From DAISJI01 sp964559835 (GTDB taxonomy: Bacteria > Acidobacteriota > Terriglobia > Terriglobales > Acidobacteriaceae), in NCBI GenBank assembly GCA_964559835.1, contig CAZLJE010000012.1, forward strand, positions 62,001-126,000: a stretch of DNA of 64,000 nucleotides. The letters run 5' to 3'. Position 1 is the stretch's first letter; each line of letters begins with the position of its first letter. A model generated the notes under the pieces. That model saw only the letters and a program-made list of their open reading frames with translations, was not told the origin of the DNA and did no database searches. Position numbers and translations under genes: made by a program. Positions 1-9,900 of the stretch are shown piece after piece.

Positions 1-1055
1 GCCATGCCCGCCCGGTTCATCTTGTCTTCATGGGCGTTGAGGATCTTGCGGAGAGAGTCGATCTCCTTGCCCATGCGTTCCATCAACTGGTGAACGGCGT
101 CGACCTTGATCTCGCCGCGCTCGAATTGCTGGCGGGCGAAGCGGATCGCCAGTTTCTCGGCGAGGCTCGCGATGCTTTTGCCGTCGGGCTCGTTTAGCAC
201 GGCGGGCAGGGACGCAAGCGCCGTTCGCAAAAGTGTGAGCGCGTCGGGCGTTTCCTTGATGATCTGTTGCGCTGCGGCAACGGTGGGAGCGCCGGTGCCT
301 TCCATGGAACCGAACTTGGCGAGGATGCGGAGGACTTTCTGCATCCCGACTTCATTGATCCGCAATCCGCCGCCAGGTCCGCGGCCGGAGCCGCTGCCGG
401 TACCAGTTCCAGAACCGCTGCCGGATCCTGTGCCGGCGCCCGATCCGCCTGCGCCGAAGCCAACACCGTCGCCATCGCTGTTCAACATCTCTTCGATGGC
501 GCCGGCTTTCTGGTTTCCTTCCGCCGCGGCGATCAATTGCACGAGCTTTTCCGGGTCGCTGAGCCACTCTTTCATCTGGCCGGCGTTGTTGCCCATCGCC
601 TGCGCAACTAATTCGGTGGCGCGCGCCTGAGATTCATCCTGCGCGACGAATTTGATCTCGTTCACTTTGACGGCGCCGCCCGCCATTTCCCGAAGCTGCT
701 TGCCGAGCTCGTTCTGCTTGCCGTTGGCGAAGGCGGCGACGCAGCGCTCGAAGTCGGCGCGGCACATGTGCTCGGAAAAATGAATGCTCGAGATGCCGGA
801 GACTTTCAACATCGTGGCGAAGCTGCGTTCGGCAAGGCCGTCAACGGCTTCGCCATCGAGCAGGAGTTTGTCTTCGGCGACGCCCAGCAGCAGACCCGAT
901 TCCTTGCCGCAAGCGGTGGCGAGTTCTCTCCAGGCGAGTTCCAACTGGTCGGTGGTGCGCTGGTGCTGCGCGCCGTACAGACGGATGTACTTCAACAGAA
1001 TGTTGAGATTGCGGGCGAAGGCCCGGGCTGCGGTCACGGTGTCGGACTGGCTCAT
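1..1055 (-). CDS. Hypothetical protein, N-terminal part (runs off left edge)
   Basis: The reading frame opens at an ATG (1055) with a GGGGAG ribosome site about 8 bases upstream and stays open for 351 codons to the window edge, so the C-terminus is missing. The N-terminal ~150 residues are a soluble helical/mixed domain that starts MSQSDTVTAARAFARNLN and continues LLKYIRLYG. A very glycine/serine-rich linker (GSGSGSGTGTGSGSG type, about residues 205-235) follows, then a second helical segment. No signal peptide or membrane helix is visible. The first domain resembles N-terminal regions I associate with acidobacterial regulators that end in an output domain, but that is only an impression; the missing part would decide. 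Function unknown. Confidence 0.7.
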   Translation of the reverse strand, partial: MSQSDTVTAARAFARNLNILLKYIRLYGAQHQRTTDQLELAWRELATACGKESGLLLGVAEDKLLLDGEAVDGLAERSFATMLKVSGISSIHFSEHMCRADFERCVAAFANGKQNELGKQLREMAGGAVKVNEIKFVAQDESQARATELVAQAMGNNAGQMKEWLSDPEKLVQLIAAAEGNQKAGAIEEMLNSDGDGVGFGAGGSGAGTGSGSGSGTGTGSGSGRGPGGGLRINEVGMQKVLRILAKFGSMEGTGAPTVAAAQQIIKETPDALTLLRTALASLPAVLNEPDGKSIASLAEKLAIRFARQQFERGEIKVDAVHQLMERMGKEIDSLRKILNAHEDKMNRAGM

Positions 1056-1428
1056 GGTTGTTTCTCCCCGCCTCCGGGAGATCAGGGGACCCATGCGTCA
1101 TAAACAGGTGCATGGGAGGGGCCAGACGGGGTAGGAGTTAGTCGTTGATTCCAAAGGAGAAAAGACGCCGTCTCACGCTGCGGCGCGAGCGGTTACTTCC
1201 TCATGTTGAGATTTCGCCGAGGGGAATTGCAGTTTGAGAAGTAACTCCCGAAAGGTGCTGTGAGCATTTGTGATTGAGTGATTTGTGATTGAGTGAAACG
1301 GTGTACTAGCCAGGCTTGCCTGGCGATACTGTGCCGCCAGGCAAGCATGGCTAGTACACGAACAGCCCCAAATCAGAAATTACAAATCACTCAATCACAA
1401 ATCGTAGGAAATCCGCGGCTGGTCCGTG
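1056..1428. other. Intergenic region with nested inverted repeats
   Basis: No gene is visible between the left-edge protein and the ribA stop. The stretch holds the nested inverted repeat described separately at 1264-1404; the rest (1056-1263) contains nothing I can identify beyond the upstream region and ribosome site of the left-edge gene. Confidence 0.6.
1264..1404. repeat. Nested palindromic repeat (two word families)
   Basis: The inner arms 1301-1325 and 1335-1359 match as reverse complements in 24 of 25 positions with a 9-base loop (core GTGTACTAGCCAGG). The outer arms 1266-1286 and 1382-1402 are perfect 21-base reverse complements built from the word TTTGTGATTGAGTGA. A single arm of the inner element (2 mismatches in 26) recurs at 49814-49839, again close to the ATCACTCAATCA word, so the two families occur together at two loci. 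This is a dispersed palindromic element of unknown function. Confidence 0.9.
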
Positions 1429-2037
1429 TCACGCTTTTCGCTCCGCGGTGAACAAGTGGCCCATTTTTTCTTTCTTGGTCTTGAGGTAGTGGGCCGAATA
1501 CGCGGAGGCCGGTTCGACTTCGCAGGGGACGCGTTCGACGACCTCGATGCCAGCCTGCTCGACGGCCGCGACCTTCTCGGGATTGTTCGACAGCAGGCGG
1601 ACCTGCGTGAGATCGAGGGCTTTGAGGACCTCGACGGGAAGGCTGTAGTAGCGCATGTCGGCCTTGAACCCAAGACGCTCGTTGGCTTCGACCGTGTCGA
1701 GACCGTTGTCCTGGAGCTCGTAGGCCTGCAACTTGGCCATCAGTCCGATACCGCGGCCTTCCTGCTGTTCGTAGACGAGGACGCCCGCGCCGGATTCGGC
1801 GATCATGGCCAGCGCCATTTCGAGTTGCTGGCGGCAGTCGCAGCGCAGGGAGTGGAAGACGTCACCGGTGAGGCACTGCGAATGGATGCGGACGAGAGGC
1901 GGCTTGCTGTTGATGTCGCCCATGACCAGCGCCACCGCGGTCTCCTTGCGGCGTTCATCGGTACCGACGGGGAAATGGCCTTCGAAGCCGAGGATGCGGA
2001 AGTGTCCCCATCGAGTGGGGAAGTCGGCGTCGGCCAT
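1429..2037 (-). CDS. ribA: GTP cyclohydrolase II
   Basis: RibA opens the imidazole ring of GTP and releases formate and pyrophosphate to give the first riboflavin precursor in the cytoplasm. The protein shows the family hallmarks: the metal-binding segment with the cysteines of HSQCLTGDVFHSLRCDC, the EQQEGRGIGL loop and the NERLGF region. Starting at the ATG at 2037 gives 202 residues, the usual length of stand-alone RibA. The frame is open further upstream to 2160, but those residues do not look like RibA, and a TATAAT-like box lies at 2076-2071. No RibB domain is fused and no other rib gene is nearby. Confidence 0.93.
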   Translation of the reverse strand: MADADFPTRWGHFRILGFEGHFPVGTDERRKETAVALVMGDINSKPPLVRIHSQCLTGDVFHSLRCDCRQQLEMALAMIAESGAGVLVYEQQEGRGIGLMAKLQAYELQDNGLDTVEANERLGFKADMRYYSLPVEVLKALDLTQVRLLSNNPEKVAAVEQAGIEVVERVPCEVEPASAYSAHYLKTKKEKMGHLFTAERKA

Positions 2038-2226
2038 CTTGCGCACGTGCTGAGACGGAGTCACTGTTTCATTATATTCGCGCTGCGGCCGGTTTCCGGC
2101 GCGGATGTCTGTCACACCAGATTGTGACGGGTGCACGCTCATGGAGATTCGAGGCGGCAAGGGCGCGGAAGTTACGCGCAGCTTGGCGATGTCGGGGTGG
2201 CGCTGCTAAAATGAAAGGACCTTCGG

Positions 2227-2302
2227 GGGCCTGTAGCTCAGCTGGGAGAGCGCATCGTTCGCAACGATGAGGTCGCCAGTTCGATCCTGGCCAGGTCCAC
2301 CA
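2227..2302 (+). tRNA. tRNA-Ala (anticodon CGC)
   Basis: A complete 76-base cloverleaf with encoded CCA (2300-2302). The acceptor stem GGGCCTG pairs with CAGGTCC and includes the G3:U70 wobble pair that identifies alanine tRNAs. The D arm reads GCTCAGCTGGGAGAGC, the anticodon stem CATCG/CGATG encloses loop TTCGCAA, and the T arm is GCCAG-TTCGATC-CTGGC. It reads GCG codons, which are frequent in this GC-rich genome. It stands alone, divergent from ribA. Confidence 0.97.
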
Positions 2303-2419
2303 TGTCCTTCCAATCGCCCCCATAACCGCTCACCTGTAATTGCGATGGAGCGCCGGGGCGACCAAACAGGGCACACTCACGAGAAGGCCTGTTATGGTCA
2401 ATTGAGTCAATCATCGGCG

Positions 2420-2704
2420 TCAGGAATGTTCGTCGGCCTGCATGGCAGCAGTGTGGGCGGCCCGCATCAGTGACGCCATGCCTGCTTCATGCTGCTGCGT
2501 ATTCGGTCTGCCAACCGCAACAGCATGGCCTTGTCGCCAAGGAGTTCCGTATTCAGGATAAGCTTGGCCCCAAGTTGAATCCGTCGGCAAGTACAGGCAA
2601 AGATAGTGTGTTCCACCAGCCGTCGCGAATACCCGCCCCGCCGGAGTGCACAGCATCGGAATCCCAAACGCAAATTGCAGATCCGCTTCCGGCGTGTACG
2701 CCAT
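2420..2704 (-). CDS. Small hypothetical protein (94 aa)
   Basis: A 94-residue open frame beginning MAYTPEADLQFAFGIPML, without signal peptide or known motif. Its ATG overlaps the stop of a 26-codon ORF just upstream (TAATG), and AGAAG about 8 bases upstream can serve as ribosome site. It lies downstream of the large VCBS gene on the same strand. I do not recognise the family. The plus-strand frame through the same DNA (2470-3006) also exists but crosses the end of the VCBS gene and looks less protein-like. Coding status is uncertain. Confidence 0.4.
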   Translation of the reverse strand: MAYTPEADLQFAFGIPMLCTPAGRVFATAGGTHYLCLYLPTDSTWGQAYPEYGTPWRQGHAVAVGRPNTQQHEAGMASLMRAAHTAAMQADEHS

Positions 2705-2784
2705 TAACTGCTTCTTTTCTTAGTTTTTGCGAAGCTTTGCACGTACGCAAGCACATTCGCGTTCTTGCGGAAATCGATAGGCAT
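2704..2784 (-). CDS. Very short ORF (26 aa) coupled to the 94-aa ORF
   Basis: It encodes MPIDFRKNANVLAYVQSF followed by AKTKKRSS, then a stop that shares its last A with the next ATG (TAATG). The tail is strongly basic. The geometry fits translational coupling, either as a leader peptide or as a tiny co-expressed protein. No strong ribosome site precedes its ATG. It could be chance. Confidence 0.25.
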   Translation of the reverse strand: MPIDFRKNANVLAYVQSFAKTKKRSS

Positions 2785-2826
2785 GGGCTGAAGACGACTG
2801 TAGGACCAACTCGGCGATCGGGTCAA

Positions 2827-5800
2827 TCAGCGCGACGAGCCCAAATGCAGAACAACCTGCGCAGAATGGACGACAAGGTCACTACCTTGCATGGAAGTAG
2901 CGCGGATGATGATGACTGCCGCGTTGGACCCCTGACTTTGCCTTCCTATCATTGCCCCGCAACCCGCAAGTGCGATTGCAAAGCCACAGGTCAACATAAA
3001 AAGTAACGGTCGGCGACGTCCATGAGCGGTCACAAAAACCGCGAGCACTGCGACTATGAAAATACCCTCACGGCCCAGATGACGCCACAATGAACTCGGC
3101 GGTGGCGGAGCCCCCCGGGTCGAGGCAATCGTCAAGAACCTCACTCCACCTCGGGTCAAGGAGGAAGGCGCGAACGAGCAGGTATAGGTTTTGGGCACGC
3201 CTTCACACGCGAATTCAATGGTCGATCGGAAATCCGCGGCTGGAGCGACAGTAATAGCCAGACTTGCGGAACCGCGAGTGGGGACATCCAGCACTGTCCC
3301 CTCGACGGCCAAGAGGAAGCCGGGGCCGCCCTGAAGTCCTTGTTCTTCGATTGTCGGCGACACGCTCGGCGCCGATGTGCTGGTACCCGTGAAACTGGCG
3401 CTCAGTATATGTGTCCCAGCGGCGCTGCCAAAAACGATCGTGGCAAGTCCTGCGGGATCCAATTTAGCCGTGCCGATGATAGAACCGCGGTCCAAGAAGG
3501 TGACTTCGCCTTCCACTGGCGCACCATCCGCTTCAACCTTGGCGATCAATGTTGACGTCGACGGCTGCGGCCCATTGCTGAGCGGAAGCAGAGACGTATA
3601 GGTCCGGACCAGATTGGAAGCCGCCACGGGAACCGTGAGCATCGCGGACGAGCTTTGTGCGAACGCGCCGTTCGGATTGAAAATCGCAACGAGGTTGTGA
3701 TTTCCGCTCGCGGGCCAGCTGAGGCTGTAGGTTGCGGTCGAATCCGGCTTCAGCGCCATCGTGGCGAGGACCGTGCCACTGTCATAGAACGTGACGCTGC
3801 CAAAGGGCACGCCCGCCGCTGCAGTGACCGTCGCCATCAGTGTTTCGACGGCGCCGGCGGTCGGCGTGGCCGAAGAAAGCGCGAGAGCAGTCGTTGTCGG
3901 AATGCTGTTGACCGTCACACGCGTCGGATTCGACCGGCTTGGGGCGAGAGTTTCCCAATAACTCGTGTTGTGTATTGAATACCCGTCGAACGCTGCCGTG
4001 ATCGAATGCACGCCTGGTGTGAGCAATGCAGTGTCGAGCACGGTCAGGGTCGGATCGGCAGGGCCCATCGGAATGAAGTTAAAGATTCTGGAGCCTATAC
4101 TGTCGGCGCCGTCGTAGAACGTCACGATACCCAAGGGTTTAACGGGCGATGCGGCGCTTGTCACCGTAGCGGTCAAACGCACTGTCTGCCCCGCGTACGT
4201 ACTGGTTGGAGTCACCGACAGGTTGGTTTGTGTCGAATACACCGGCGGATTGATGTAGTGCTGGAGAGAGAAACTTGCCGGCCGGTAAACCGCATCACCG
4301 TTGTAAGTAATAATCACCGCGTGAGTACCCGGCGACAGATTCGAACCGCCCGTGAAAGTCGCCGCTCCCGCCTGCAACGCAAACTTTCCGGCTACCAAGC
4401 CGTCCAGTGTCACAGTCACGGACCCGGTGGGGACAGGTAGGCCCAGACGAGGCGCTGACGTGCTGATATTTACGGCAAAACTCTGGCCGTACTGCGAAGG
4501 TTCCGGTGAGATCGTGATGCTTCTGCTGATCGATTCGCCTCCGGGAGGAGAGCCGTTCGGGTCGTTCAGCAATACAACGACGGTCGCTCCAAGCGATGGA
4601 TAGGAGTTGGGGGTGGAGTTGGCGACAACAATGTCGGGGAACCCATCTCCGTTGACATCGGCTACGACGACGCTGCCAAGGACCGCGCCGGCGACGTAAT
4701 GAAACTCCTGATCGAAAGTGCGGTTGCCGAGATTCGGGATGACGGCAATGAGGGAGCCGTCGTCCAAGATGAGATCGGGCCTCCCGTCCTGATTTACGTC
4801 GGCGACACTCATGCGGGTGTACAAGCGCGCGAGCGGCGATACAACAGCGCTCTGGAATGTTCCATCGGAATTGCCGTAGAACACACCGAGAGTCGCCGAA
4901 TTGTTCGACTGCAATACGACGACGAGGTCAACGTTGCCATCGCCATCCAGGTCGGTAAGGGCGCCGCTCTCTATTTGCCCGGAGGGCATCGCCGGAAGCG
5001 TATTGGCGTAGGTGAAAGAACCGTCGCCGTTTCCGGTCCAGACCTGGCCGATCATGCCCCCGCTTCCATTGTTCGAACCGATGATGACATCGGGTTTCCC
5101 GTCACGATTCACATCGCCGATCCCGAGCAGTTGCGGGTACAGCGGATTTCGAAGCGAGGTGACCACTTGCGGGAACGACGCATCCGACGTTCCTAGCAGG
5201 ACCGCGATACTGGAACTGGCGTTGGTAACGCTGATGATGTCGCTACTACTATCATGGTTCACATCTGCGATCGCAGTGACGCCGTTGGATATGGGGATCG
5301 GCGCTGAGAATGTTCCGTTGCCATTTCCCAAGAAAACATTTGGGGACCCAGCGGCAGTGCCATTGGTCGGCAGGGCAACAGCCAGATCGAGTTTGCCGTC
5401 ACCGTTGAAATCTCCCGCGGCTATAGTCGGGCCCGCGGAGCTATACGGATAACTACTGTTTGGATCCGGTGCTAGCGTGAATTTCCCGCCACCGATTCCA
5501 AGCAACAACCGCGGAGCGGGACCCGGCAATGTGACCGCAATATCCGATAATCCGTCACCATTGAAATCGCCGACGGCAGCGCTTCCCACCGCGCCGCCCA
5601 TGTCATAGAGATCGCCGCCGCTGGCGAATGTGCCGTCTCCCACGCCAAGCATGATGGCGATACCGCCGACCGTACCGACCGCGAAGTCCGGATGACGGTC
5701 GCCGTTGAAGTCGGCCACGGCGACAGAAAAGCTACTTGCATTACCCATGACGAATGACTGCATGGGGCCAAGCGTCAAGCCCGCTTGTCCTAACAGCACA

Positions 5801-6759
5801 CCAACACCGGCGGGGTTCAAAACAACGACATCTTGATTGCCATCACTGTTCAGGTCTGCGACGGCGGCAAGCGAATAAATCGGCATTGAGGTGGTACCCA
5901 ATGCGACTGCCGGCGCAAAAGTTCCGTCTGGCTTACCCTTGAAGAACACAAGTTGATTAGGATATTTCGTGCCGACGAGGTCAGGATGGCCATCCCCGTC
6001 GAGGTCCGTGAGAATCAGACCCGACGCTGCCCCAAAATAAACGCCGGCCCCAAAGGTGCCATCGCCATTTCCCAGATATACATAAACCGGCGCTCCGTAG
6101 ATGTCACCTAGCGACACGATGTCCAGTTTGCCGTCGCCGTTCAGGTCGGCTAGATAAACGCCCGCGGTCTGTGCAAACATCGCGCGCGAGAACTGGAACC
6201 TTCCGGTTTTGTTGCCGAGCAGGACGTAAATCTGATAATTAGCGCCGTCCGCGACGACCAGGTCGATTGCCCCGTCACCGTTTACGTCAGCGACACCTAA
6301 CCGGCCCGTAAGGTTAGGAAAGGTCGATCCATACGAGAATGACGACACGATCGGCTGCCCGAAGGTACCATCGCCATTTCCGACCAGCACGACTACGGAC
6401 GCGGTACTCGTACCCGCGCTACCCATGATGATGTCCAGTTTGCCATCGGCCGTTACGTCCGCTACCGTGATCTGGCAGCGAAGGCCGCACGTACCGATCG
6501 GCAGATTGATGTCCTGCCCATGCGAGAACGTCCCATCGCCGTTTCCCAGCAATACATGGAGCACGCGTGTGGAGTAGGTCGTTCCATCCACGTAGGCCAG
6601 GTCGGGTTTGCCATCGCCGTTGAAATCAGCCGCCGCCACGCCGGTCGGATCGGAACTGGTGGGGATGATTCGAGGGTTTTTGAATGTCTCCGAGTACCCC
6701 CGCGCCAACAAGAGGATGATGACCGGCAGGAGTAACGCACGGTTTAGGAAGACTCGCAA
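2827..6759 (-). CDS. Secreted VCBS/FG-GAP repeat protein with Ig-like repeats
   Basis: A 1310-residue exported protein. After a hydrophobic leader (about residues 7-22) come roughly 700 residues of FG-GAP/VCBS repeats with many calcium-type loops such as DFNGDGKPDLA and DVNGDGAIDLV, which predict a beta-propeller-like surface region. Residues ~760-1190 hold tandem Ig-like (Big_3-type) modules with the VTFYDSGT pattern. Near the C-terminus are two hydrophobic segments (~1231-1246 and 1251-1268). This layout is typical of large acidobacterial surface proteins thought to bind or display; no enzyme motif is seen. The first codon used here is TTG at 6759, because no ATG lies near the leader, so the exact start is uncertain. 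Confidence 0.85.
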   Translation of the reverse strand: MRVFLNRALLLPVIILLLARGYSETFKNPRIIPTSSDPTGVAAADFNGDGKPDLAYVDGTTYSTRVLHVLLGNGDGTFSHGQDINLPIGTCGLRCQITVADVTADGKLDIIMGSAGTSTASVVVLVGNGDGTFGQPIVSSFSYGSTFPNLTGRLGVADVNGDGAIDLVVADGANYQIYVLLGNKTGRFQFSRAMFAQTAGVYLADLNGDGKLDIVSLGDIYGAPVYVYLGNGDGTFGAGVYFGAASGLILTDLDGDGHPDLVGTKYPNQLVFFKGKPDGTFAPAVALGTTSMPIYSLAAVADLNSDGNQDVVVLNPAGVGVLLGQAGLTLGPMQSFVMGNASSFSVAVADFNGDRHPDFAVGTVGGIAIMLGVGDGTFASGGDLYDMGGAVGSAAVGDFNGDGLSDIAVTLPGPAPRLLLGIGGGKFTLAPDPNSSYPYSSAGPTIAAGDFNGDGKLDLAVALPTNGTAAGSPNVFLGNGNGTFSAPIPISNGVTAIADVNHDSSSDIISVTNASSSIAVLLGTSDASFPQVVTSLRNPLYPQLLGIGDVNRDGKPDVIIGSNNGSGGMIGQVWTGNGDGSFTYANTLPAMPSGQIESGALTDLDGDGNVDLVVVLQSNNSATLGVFYGNSDGTFQSAVVSPLARLYTRMSVADVNQDGRPDLILDDGSLIAVIPNLGNRTFDQEFHYVAGAVLGSVVVADVNGDGFPDIVVANSTPNSYPSLGATVVVLLNDPNGSPPGGESISRSITISPEPSQYGQSFAVNISTSAPRLGLPVPTGSVTVTLDGLVAGKFALQAGAATFTGGSNLSPGTHAVIITYNGDAVYRPASFSLQHYINPPVYSTQTNLSVTPTSTYAGQTVRLTATVTSAASPVKPLGIVTFYDGADSIGSRIFNFIPMGPADPTLTVLDTALLTPGVHSITAAFDGYSIHNTSYWETLAPSRSNPTRVTVNSIPTTTALALSSATPTAGAVETLMATVTAAAGVPFGSVTFYDSGTVLATMALKPDSTATYSLSWPASGNHNLVAIFNPNGAFAQSSSAMLTVPVAASNLVRTYTSLLPLSNGPQPSTSTLIAKVEADGAPVEGEVTFLDRGSIIGTAKLDPAGLATIVFGSAAGTHILSASFTGTSTSAPSVSPTIEEQGLQGGPGFLLAVEGTVLDVPTRGSASLAITVAPAADFRSTIEFACEGVPKTYTCSFAPSSLTRGGVRFLTIASTRGAPPPPSSLWRHLGREGIFIVAVLAVFVTAHGRRRPLLFMLTCGFAIALAGCGAMIGRQSQGSNAAVIIIRATSMQGSDLVVHSAQVVLHLGSSR

Positions 6760-6944
6760 GGTTGGCCTCGGATAATGACTGACGTATCGTCGCGAGATGA
6801 AAAAAGACTTCCGATTCTAACCCTAAATCGTGCAATTACGTATCAAGTGAAATTCCCAAAATGCGAATCTTGGATTCCACGCGCGCCTGATTGCCAAACG
6901 CGAGAGTTACGGTCATACTCAAGAGCTTTTTCGGGACTACTTGA

Positions 6945-9900
6945 ATGAAGTTCGCATTCATAGACCAGCTCTCGGTTACCTATTGTTGGCCGACATATGC
7001 CGCCCGTCTGATCATGGCATCGGCGCTCCTCGCTGCGCTGGGTTGTGGGAATGCGGCGCGTCCAACTGAGACTTTGAGCACCGCATCGGTACGGATTTCG
7101 GCTCCAATTAGATCCTCCGCATCTTCGACGTCGTCATTGTTGCCATCGGCGACTATAAGCGGTCCCGATGTCGGTCTCAATTTGCAACGCCCCGACCGGC
7201 CGAATCGGCCTCAGTCCTCCCTGGTACTGAGCATGCCTGTGCGCTCAAGACGGCCGCTGTCTTTCACCGGCATTAGCCGCACTAAGTATGTCCGCACCGA
7301 TGCCACTACGGAGTACTTCACGTACGGCATCAACCTGCATTGGGTCATTTACAACCCGCGGGTCAACTGTTTCTTCGTGTCCGACCCATCGTCGAACCAC
7401 GTATTCGTCCTCGATGCGACCACGGAGACCGAGATTGCGAGTATCCCTGTCCCGGGCGCTTACGGTCTGGACGACACGCCCGACCACTCGCTCGTCTATG
7501 TAGGAACTCAAATCGGCGACGTCTACGTCATTGACGCTGCTTCTCTGGTCGTGGTCAAGCGTTATATCGCGTCGCAGATCGGACCCTATGGCTTCCGAGC
7601 TTATTCGGCACAGGTGATGGCTGACGGGCGCATCGCCTTGTTGGGTGGGCAGGGCGGCATTGCAAATGTCGACGGCTACGCCGGTTTCGCGGTCTGGGAC
7701 CCGGACTCTAATTCCATCCAAAACTATGCCAGTTCGTACGGAGGTATATCCGCTTTTTGGCCTCTGATTCCGTACAAGCAGGTCTGCGGCACGTTATTGA
7801 ATATCGCCGGATTCTCCCGCACACCGGATAGAACAAGGATCGTCGTCGCCAGCATCGACAGTGACTCCACGCTGTGTGTCGTCGACGAGGCAACGGGCAG
7901 CGATACGTTTGCCTCGACCGGTGCCGTGTTTCCGGTGAAGTTCACTCAGACTCCGGATGGGAATTCAATCATTACCACGACTTACAATCCAGATCAGGTC
8001 GTCGTGTTCGATGCCCACACTTTGACCGTAAAGAGCCGCTTTAGCATTGCTGGCGATACCTCGACCGAATCGTGTTTGTTCGTATCTCCGGATTCTAAGA
8101 CGCTGTTCACTACGAGCGAGTCGTTTGTTTATGCATACGACCTCACCTCGCAACAGCTGGTGGGGTGGCTCTCCAACATCTATGTCTCGCCGAATTTTGT
8201 AGGGGTAGTCTCGGGGATAGCAGCAATCGGCCCGAATATTCAGGCAACGAATGGCAGCGGCCTGCTGGTCGGGCCTATGGAAGAGGGTGTTGGTTTCCTC
8301 GATTCGGCGGCCATGCATACCGGCCCGGTCGGCAAAGGGGTGCTCAACGCCTATCTGAATCCCGCGACTGGACCGACTACCGGCGGCACCAGCGTCAGTT
8401 GGTCTGTGCCGTTCAGCGCCATGGACAGCGTTTATTTCGGTATGCAGAAGACAGCATCGATGTCGCTGGCATCGGGAATGCTGAACGTAACTGTTCCCCC
8501 GGCCTCTTCCGGCCCGGTCGATGTTTACGCCTTCGCGAGCGATGGCAGCTTACAGATCATCCCGGACGCCTTCAGCTATGGTCCCACGATTTTGCAGGTA
8601 ACACCCGATACCGTCACTACCGCCGGATTAGGCTCGGGTTACATCTATGGCTACGGTTTTGGTCCGACGAACGCAACGTCGATTCCGGCAGACCTCCAGG
8701 TCTTCGTCGGTGGCACTCAGGCGAATATCTCTGGTTTCGATCCTAATGCCTACGGGCAGTTTAGCCCTCCGTTTCCTTTGCAGGCGATCGCTTACACAAT
8801 GCCTCCCGGTGTCTTGGGAAGCGCCGATATTACCGTTACGACTGCGAATGGGACGACGACCGCACGAAATGCGGTCACTTATATTTCTGCGGTCCAGACG
8901 TACTTCCGGCCTGGATCTTCTCTGCAACAGGGTATCTACGACCCGCATCGCGATCTGTATTACTTCACGGACGCGACCAGTATCCAGGTCTTCTCGAGGA
9001 CACAAGGCCAGTGGCTCGCCCCCATGACAATCGCGAACTCGCACCGTCTCTGGGGGCTTTCACTGTCGCCCGACGGAAGCAAACTCGCCGTGGCGGACGC
9101 GGGCGCCGATACCATCTACTTACTGGACCCTTCCAGCTCTGCATCGATCAAAGCTTTTGCCGGGCCGACGAATGCCGGCACCGATACCGAGCCGCGCGGT
9201 GTGGCGGTCAGCGACTCCGGATCCGTGTATTTCACGGTTTCGGTGAATGGATGTAGTGGTTGCATGGGCTATTACAAGCTGGACACCAGTTCGGGCAAAC
9301 TGACCGATTACAGGATCCAGGCGCCGGACCTCTGGAGCGAAGGAGTCCAACTCGACGCTTTCCTGCGCACCGCAATCAGCAGCGACAACGCCCGCGTCTA
9401 CTTCAACGATGACGGCCAGGCTTTTAGCATCGACACCGCGACCGACGCTGTTTACTACGCCGCCCCTACCCCCGGCTGTTGTTATGGAGACTACGATCTG
9501 GCTCTCTCGGGCAATCAGACACGTTTTGCCGCAACGGGGTACTTCTTCGATGCGGACCTGAACGTGGAATCGTCGATCGGGATGAATTTCCGCGAATCCT
9601 CGAATATAAGCTATCTTTACGGCATGAAATTGAGTGCGGACGGGCGCCTTCTTTTTCAGCCCACGCCGACCGGGATTGACGTGTTAGACGCGAGAGTAGG
9701 AAACCTCTGGAGACGTATCGAACTGGCGGTTATCATGTCGACCGGCTATGACGGTCTCGTAGCGGACGGCAGGGACAACGTTCTGGTCGCCATTACTGGA
9801 CTGAATATGAATTCAATATCAGTGGTCGACCTGAGCTCGATCAGTGAACCCGCGCCGCTCGCTTACGATAGGGCTTTGACCGTCGCCCACCCGCAGCTCG

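Noticed and set aside
2470..3006. 178-codon plus-strand ORF after the tRNA
   Set aside because: It overlaps the 3' end of the VCBS gene in antisense and has no domain-like pattern or ribosome site.
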